This document shows positions 6,291 to 9,463 of a stretch of DNA of 9,463 nucleotides, one piece after another. The notes under the pieces were generated by a model, which made no database searches, had not been told where the DNA came from, and worked only from the letters and a program-made list of their open reading frames with translations. The position numbers and the translations under genes were made by a program. The stretch's first letter is position 1. Each line of letters starts with the position of its first letter. Origin of the DNA: an uncultured Bacteroidales bacterium (GTDB taxonomy: Bacteria > Bacteroidota > Bacteroidia > Bacteroidales > Muribaculaceae); assembly GCA_947177325.1 (NCBI GenBank), contig CAMWUH010000062.1, forward strand, positions 1 through 9,463. Direction: 5' to 3'.

Positions 6291-8555
6291 TTAAAATTTA
6301 ACGGTCAGCGTACCCATTACATTGACAGGCGCTTGAGCGGCATATCCCGAGTAGCTATACACAACCGGCTTGCCATCTTCCATATAATAGCCGGACCCGG
6401 CATATCCATTGTTCTCGTAAGTTTCGTTGAAGATATTATTAACGATAATACCTACCCTAACACTCTTTATACCTTGAAATTTAAATGTGTAGCCGAGATA
6501 GAGGTTTGAAACAAAATATGCATCCAATACCGCATCTTTGTTATGGGCGTTGGTCATATATTGCTTGGAAACAAAATGTGATTGTAACGATGCGTCAAAA
6601 CCGCCAACTTGGAAATTAAAAGCATTGTTAAGAATAAAATCAGGAGAAAATGCTATCGGTGTGTTACCCCGATTAAATGTGATGGGATTCATATAATTAT
6701 CATCGTAGATATATTCAACGAAGTCCTTAACTCTATTACGACTCCATGTAGCATTAATACTCCAATCAAACCATTTAACAGGTTTAATACCAAATTGCAG
6801 TTCGATACCGGCACGATAGCTTCGGTCAACATTTTCACTAACCGGATTTCCGGTATCGCTGAGTGCACCGGTTGGAACAAGTTGGTTCTTGTAATCCATG
6901 TAATATAGATTAGCTCCGAATGACAGCAGTTTATTAGCGAAGCTATACCCTAATTCATAATCAAACAAACGCTCTGGCACCGGCAGTCTATTTGGGTCGC
7001 AATCAATAAAGTTGCTACGGGCCGGTTCTCGATGAGCCACTGACCAAGATGCAAACACGCGACTTTTATGATCAATTTCGTAATTTAAACCGGCTTTGGG
7101 GTTGAAGAAATTATATGTACGAGCCACATTGATTGGCTCCAGGGCATCAATATTGTAATTCCAATTATCAGTTGTGCCATGAATCGTGTATCGAATTGCG
7201 CGATATTGCAAGTCAGCATAGGCGGATAATTTTGAGGTAATATCAAAATTGCCGCGAATATAAATGTTTCCGTCAGTTTTATTGGCATTGGTGCGATAAT
7301 ATTCTTGCAACGGGTCTATTTCACCTACGTAATTTCTCACCCATGAAACTTGGCCGAAGTGTGAGCCGTGGTATTTATTGATACCACCGCCAAGAATTGT
7401 GCTCCAGCGGTGAGACGTGTAATTAAGATTGAAAATCATTCCGCCTACGCCGTTATCCATCTTTTTCAAGCGCACGAGGTCACTTTTCTTAACTGTTTTT
7501 TCTACCACATTGCCATTTTCATCGTAATCAACAACAACAAATGGACTCAGACCATATTGCTTGAGTGTGCGATTAGTCTTATATTGTTCATAATAACCAT
7601 CACCTTTAGTGTAATGCAACGCCATGTCAAACGTAAGTGCCGATGAAAATGAGTGGTGCCCTATCAGATGGAAATGGTGTTGAATGTAATTGTCATTTTG
7701 CTCAGGATAGTAGTCAACGTTTCCTTGACTGTCTATAAATTGCCCGCACGGATTATAACGACGACCATATTTCTCCATCTCCTCTTTCGAAGCATAGTCC
7801 CAGGCCATATAGGTTTTTTCTTTACCTCCAAATGCCAGCAGTCTGATTGAAGTAGATGCGTTGTAATACCCCGCTTGAGCGAAATAACTCCAAAGATTTA
7901 CAGAAGCACGGTCAATATAACCATCCGTTCCGATGTTTGACAGCCTAATATCGGCCGCCCAATGGTCACCCAGCATACCGGTGCCGAGTTTAAGAGTTTC
8001 TTTATGAGTGTTGTACATGCCGTAACTTCCTTCAAATTGGCCATAGGCGTCGCGAGAAGGAGAGGCGGTAACCATATTAATAGTGGCACCGAATGCTCCG
8101 GCTCCATTAGTTGATGTGCCTGCACCACGCTGAATCTGAATATCGCGGAGCGATGAAGCTAAGTCAGGGATATTAACCCAAAAGACCTGGTGGCTTTCGG
8201 CGTCATTAAACGGAATGCCGTTAGCAGTTACGTTAATGCGAGAAGCATCGCTGCCTCTGACGCGCATGGAACTATATCCAATACCGGTGCCGGCGTCAGA
8301 TGTAGTTACTACTGAAGGTGTCATTTGTAAAAGATAGGGAATGTCAACGCCTTGATTACTTTTCTCTAAATCAGCTGCTTTAACATCAGTAAATGCAACC
8401 GGAGTTTTAGATGTGGCGCGCGTTGCCACGATTGCTACTTCATCAAGATTAATTGACTCGATGCTATCGGTTGTTGCTTCATTTTGCAACATCGATGCAG
8501 AAGCTCCACTGATGCACATTGCCATCATGGAGCACAACATAAAAGTTTTTTTCAT
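6291..8555 (-). CDS. TonB-dependent outer-membrane receptor for thiamine
   Basis: Active uptake of a ligand across the outer membrane, powered by TonB-ExbBD. The 754 residues start with a signal peptide (MKKTFMLCSMMAMCISGASA, cleavage near 20). A likely TonB box lies around DEVAIVATR (38-46) with no CarboxypepD-like N-terminal extension, so this is not a SusC-type receptor. The plug covers about 47-165: PYLLQMTPSVV, SMRVRGSD, VTANGIPFNDAESHQVFW, and IQIQRGAGTSTNGAGAFGATINM (139-161). The remainder is a 22-strand-type barrel rich in aromatic beta strands, with family motifs such as SVAHREPAR and LFDYELGYSF, ending in the phenylalanine expected for Omp85-mediated insertion (LTVKF). The ligand is inferred from the TPP riboswitch immediately upstream and the PnuC-type permease downstream. 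It resembles the OMthi receptors of Bacteroides. Thiamine phosphates are a possible alternative ligand. Confidence 0.93.
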   Translation of the reverse strand: MKKTFMLCSMMAMCISGASASMLQNEATTDSIESINLDEVAIVATRATSKTPVAFTDVKAADLEKSNQGVDIPYLLQMTPSVVTTSDAGTGIGYSSMRVRGSDASRINVTANGIPFNDAESHQVFWVNIPDLASSLRDIQIQRGAGTSTNGAGAFGATINMVTASPSRDAYGQFEGSYGMYNTHKETLKLGTGMLGDHWAADIRLSNIGTDGYIDRASVNLWSYFAQAGYYNASTSIRLLAFGGKEKTYMAWDYASKEEMEKYGRRYNPCGQFIDSQGNVDYYPEQNDNYIQHHFHLIGHHSFSSALTFDMALHYTKGDGYYEQYKTNRTLKQYGLSPFVVVDYDENGNVVEKTVKKSDLVRLKKMDNGVGGMIFNLNYTSHRWSTILGGGINKYHGSHFGQVSWVRNYVGEIDPLQEYYRTNANKTDGNIYIRGNFDITSKLSAYADLQYRAIRYTIHGTTDNWNYNIDALEPINVARTYNFFNPKAGLNYEIDHKSRVFASWSVAHREPARSNFIDCDPNRLPVPERLFDYELGYSFANKLLSFGANLYYMDYKNQLVPTGALSDTGNPVSENVDRSYRAGIELQFGIKPVKWFDWSINATWSRNRVKDFVEYIYDDNYMNPITFNRGNTPIAFSPDFILNNAFNFQVGGFDASLQSHFVSKQYMTNAHNKDAVLDAYFVSNLYLGYTFKFQGIKSVRVGIIVNNIFNETYENNGYAGSGYYMEDGKPVVYSYSGYAAQAPVNVMGTLTVKF

Positions 8556-8561
8556 AAATAA

Positions 8562-8640
8562 AAAATTTCTCTACGCAGGAATTACCCTGTTCAGGTTATA
8601 AGGCTATAATCTCAGCCCCCTCTGGAGCACACCTAATATT
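8562..8640 (-). promoter_or_regulatory. TPP (thi-box) riboswitch controlling the thiamine uptake operon
   Basis: Read on the minus strand, the conserved thi-box blocks appear in order: AGGTGTGC (8634-8627), GGGGCTGAGA (to 8610), AACCTGAACAGGGTAAT, and CCTGCGTAGAG (8579-8569). GCTCC/GGGGC can form P3, AGGT/GCCT form P2, and CAGG/CCTG form P5. P1 can pair AATATT (8640-8635) with the AATTTT before the start codon (8567-8562), with one mismatch. Only six bases separate P1 from the ATG and there is no terminator, so TPP binding most likely hides the ribosome landing site (translational control) rather than ending transcription. I could not see a convincing promoter upstream of it. Confidence 0.95.
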
Positions 8641-8711
8641 ATTTATAATAGATTGATTTTGTGGCAAATCATTTTATTGCCTTAACAAATCGCCCACAAA
8701 GTTGAGCTTTT

Positions 8712-8744
8712 TTTCGTTAATATGCAAATAAATACTTAAATTTG
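8712..8744 (+). promoter_or_regulatory. Promoter for the HU gene pair
   Basis: TAAATTTG at 8737-8744 fits the Bacteroidetes -7 box TAnnTTTG exactly. About 21 bp upstream, TTTC at 8712-8715 is a three-of-four match to the -33 TTTG. Transcription would begin near 8751, about 40 nt before the first HU start. The same 235-bp gap holds the oppositely oriented riboswitch. Confidence 0.55.
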
Positions 8745-8790
8745 TGAAATTCTTTAACACTAAAAATCCACTGAATACTCAATTAAGCTG

Positions 8791-9066
8791 ATGGATAACA
8801 AACAATATATCACTGCGTTAGCCAAACGCACGGGCTTGGATTATAAGACCGCTGCCGAAGCTTTAACCACGCTTGCATCTATTATGAAAAATGAATTTCT
8901 CGAAGGTAATAGTATCGCTATCCCGGGATTCGGAACATTAACTCCTGTCAAAGTCGGCGAGGAGATTGTTAATGACTTGGCAACCGGTTCAAAACTGCTT
9001 CTACCCCCTTCTATTTCGTTACAATTTTCTCCGGCTAACTCCTTCATAAATAAGTTAAACAAATGA
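8791..9066 (+). CDS. HU-family DNA-binding protein with a divergent arm
   Basis: A 91-residue HU/IHF-fold protein, the usual size, probably a nucleoid or DNA-bending protein working as a dimer. The N-terminal helices read MDNKQYITALAKRTGLDYKTAAEALTTLASIMKNEFLEG, then the hallmark turn IAIPGFGTL (about 43-51). The arm follows at normal length but its tip reads NDLATGSKLLLPP in place of the RNPxTGxxxxIPA of standard HU. The Thr-Gly turn is kept, but the DNA-intercalating proline and flanking arginine are gone. It closes with SLQFSPANSFINKLNK, equivalent to the final helix. It resembles Bacteroidales-specific HU-like proteins whose arms contain NPxTxQxMLVPP. Its stop overlaps the start of the next HU-family gene by ATGA, so the two are probably made together and may form a heterodimer (inferred). 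Confidence 0.88.
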   Translation: MDNKQYITALAKRTGLDYKTAAEALTTLASIMKNEFLEGNSIAIPGFGTLTPVKVGEEIVNDLATGSKLLLPPSISLQFSPANSFINKLNK

Positions 9067-9463
9067 GTCAACTCTTGCCATCCAATATCTTAATCGACAA
9101 GATGGTAGCTGCGGGTTACGAACGCGCTACTGCCGAGCTTATTGTCAACGAAGCTTTTCGCCTAATATCCGAAACGTTGCAAAGTGAGTCAATTGTGAGA
9201 GTTAAAGGACTTGGTGAATTCGTTTTTACCGAACGCGCCTCAGTGGCTTTTATGGCCGATGAGGATTTGGCCAAGGCAATCAACGAACCATTTTCGATGT
9301 TTGATCCCATAGAACTTGATGAAACAATAGATGACGTCGACCTTTCGGGAGTTGAGACAGAAATTGATAATGATATGCCAACTGTAGCCGGAGAGCTTCA
9401 AGACGAAACACCGATTACAGATGAGACCGACTCAGAATTGATTGCCCCAATAGATAAGGTCGC
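9063..9463 (+). CDS. HU-family protein lacking the DNA-binding arm, with acidic tail (3' end outside window)
   Basis: 133 codons are visible and the frame is open at the right edge. Residues 4-58 show the HU helical body: NILIDKMVAAGYERATAELIVNEAFRLISETL, then the beta turn VRVKGLGEFVF (45-55). In normal HU about 20 residues of arm should follow, but here FVFTERASVAFMADEDLAKAI runs directly into the final-helix region. The next stretch, INEPFSMFDPIELDE (73-87), matches the INKPFAHFE-type segment that follows the HU domain in large Bacteroidales HU proteins, so the family assignment is firm. From about 84 on the chain is strongly acidic and low in complexity (many Asp, Glu, Thr). No membrane segment is seen before the edge. 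It is translationally coupled to the upstream HU gene. Whether it still binds DNA is uncertain. Confidence 0.82.
   Translation, partial: MSQLLPSNILIDKMVAAGYERATAELIVNEAFRLISETLQSESIVRVKGLGEFVFTERASVAFMADEDLAKAINEPFSMFDPIELDETIDDVDLSGVETEIDNDMPTVAGELQDETPITDETDSELIAPIDKV

Noticed and set aside
8662..8700. Promoter for the thiamine uptake operon on the minus strand
   Set aside because: The best candidate, ATGATTTG, has two mismatches to TAnnTTTG and poor spacing to any TTTG, so it is not reported.
9116..9310. Minus-strand frame opposite the arm-less HU gene
   Set aside because: The plus-strand frame encodes recognisable HU residues on both sides of the missing arm; the antisense frame shows nothing recognisable.

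Overview
The window looks like ordinary chromosome from a gut-type member of the Bacteroidales, plausibly Muribaculaceae (the family is a guess). The evidence is a DUF4290-type gene next to rimM, a eukaryote/archaea-like ProRS, a TonB-receptor/PnuC-type thiamine uptake pair behind a TPP riboswitch, Bacteroidetes-type promoters (TTTG, about 20 bp, TAnnTTTG), A-rich leaders instead of Shine-Dalgarno sites, and paired divergent HU-family genes. I see no phage, IS, CRISPR, tRNA or rRNA.

Layout. Positions 1-2137 (+): the 3' part of a DUF4290-type gene, rimM overlapping it by ATGA, a small acidic unknown protein, and an exported OmpA-C-domain protein, ending at a weak hairpin terminator. Positions 2190-3870 (+): proS with a clear promoter, a leader hairpin and an intrinsic terminator. 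Positions 3895-5676 (+): a umuD-umuC pair encoding the SOS-type DNA polymerase V, catalytically intact in both proteins. Positions 8640-5673 (-): a TPP riboswitch, a TonB-dependent outer-membrane receptor and a PnuC-family inner-membrane permease. Together these form a thiamine uptake operon that meets umuC tail to tail with a 4-bp overlap. Positions 8712-9463 (+): a promoter and two HU-family genes overlapping by ATGA, the second running off the window.

How the genes work together. The receptor and permease should bring thiamine across the outer and inner membranes, with synthesis shut off when TPP is plentiful. UmuD, after self-cleavage, should activate UmuC for translesion synthesis. RimM and ProRS serve ribosome maturation and tRNA charging.

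Most of this is well-known biology. The most unusual item is the second HU-family protein: it keeps the HU helical body and the segment after the arm, but the DNA-gripping beta arm is missing as if cleanly deleted, and a long acidic tail follows. Its partner has an arm that lacks the usual intercalating proline. I found no clearly new multi-gene system.
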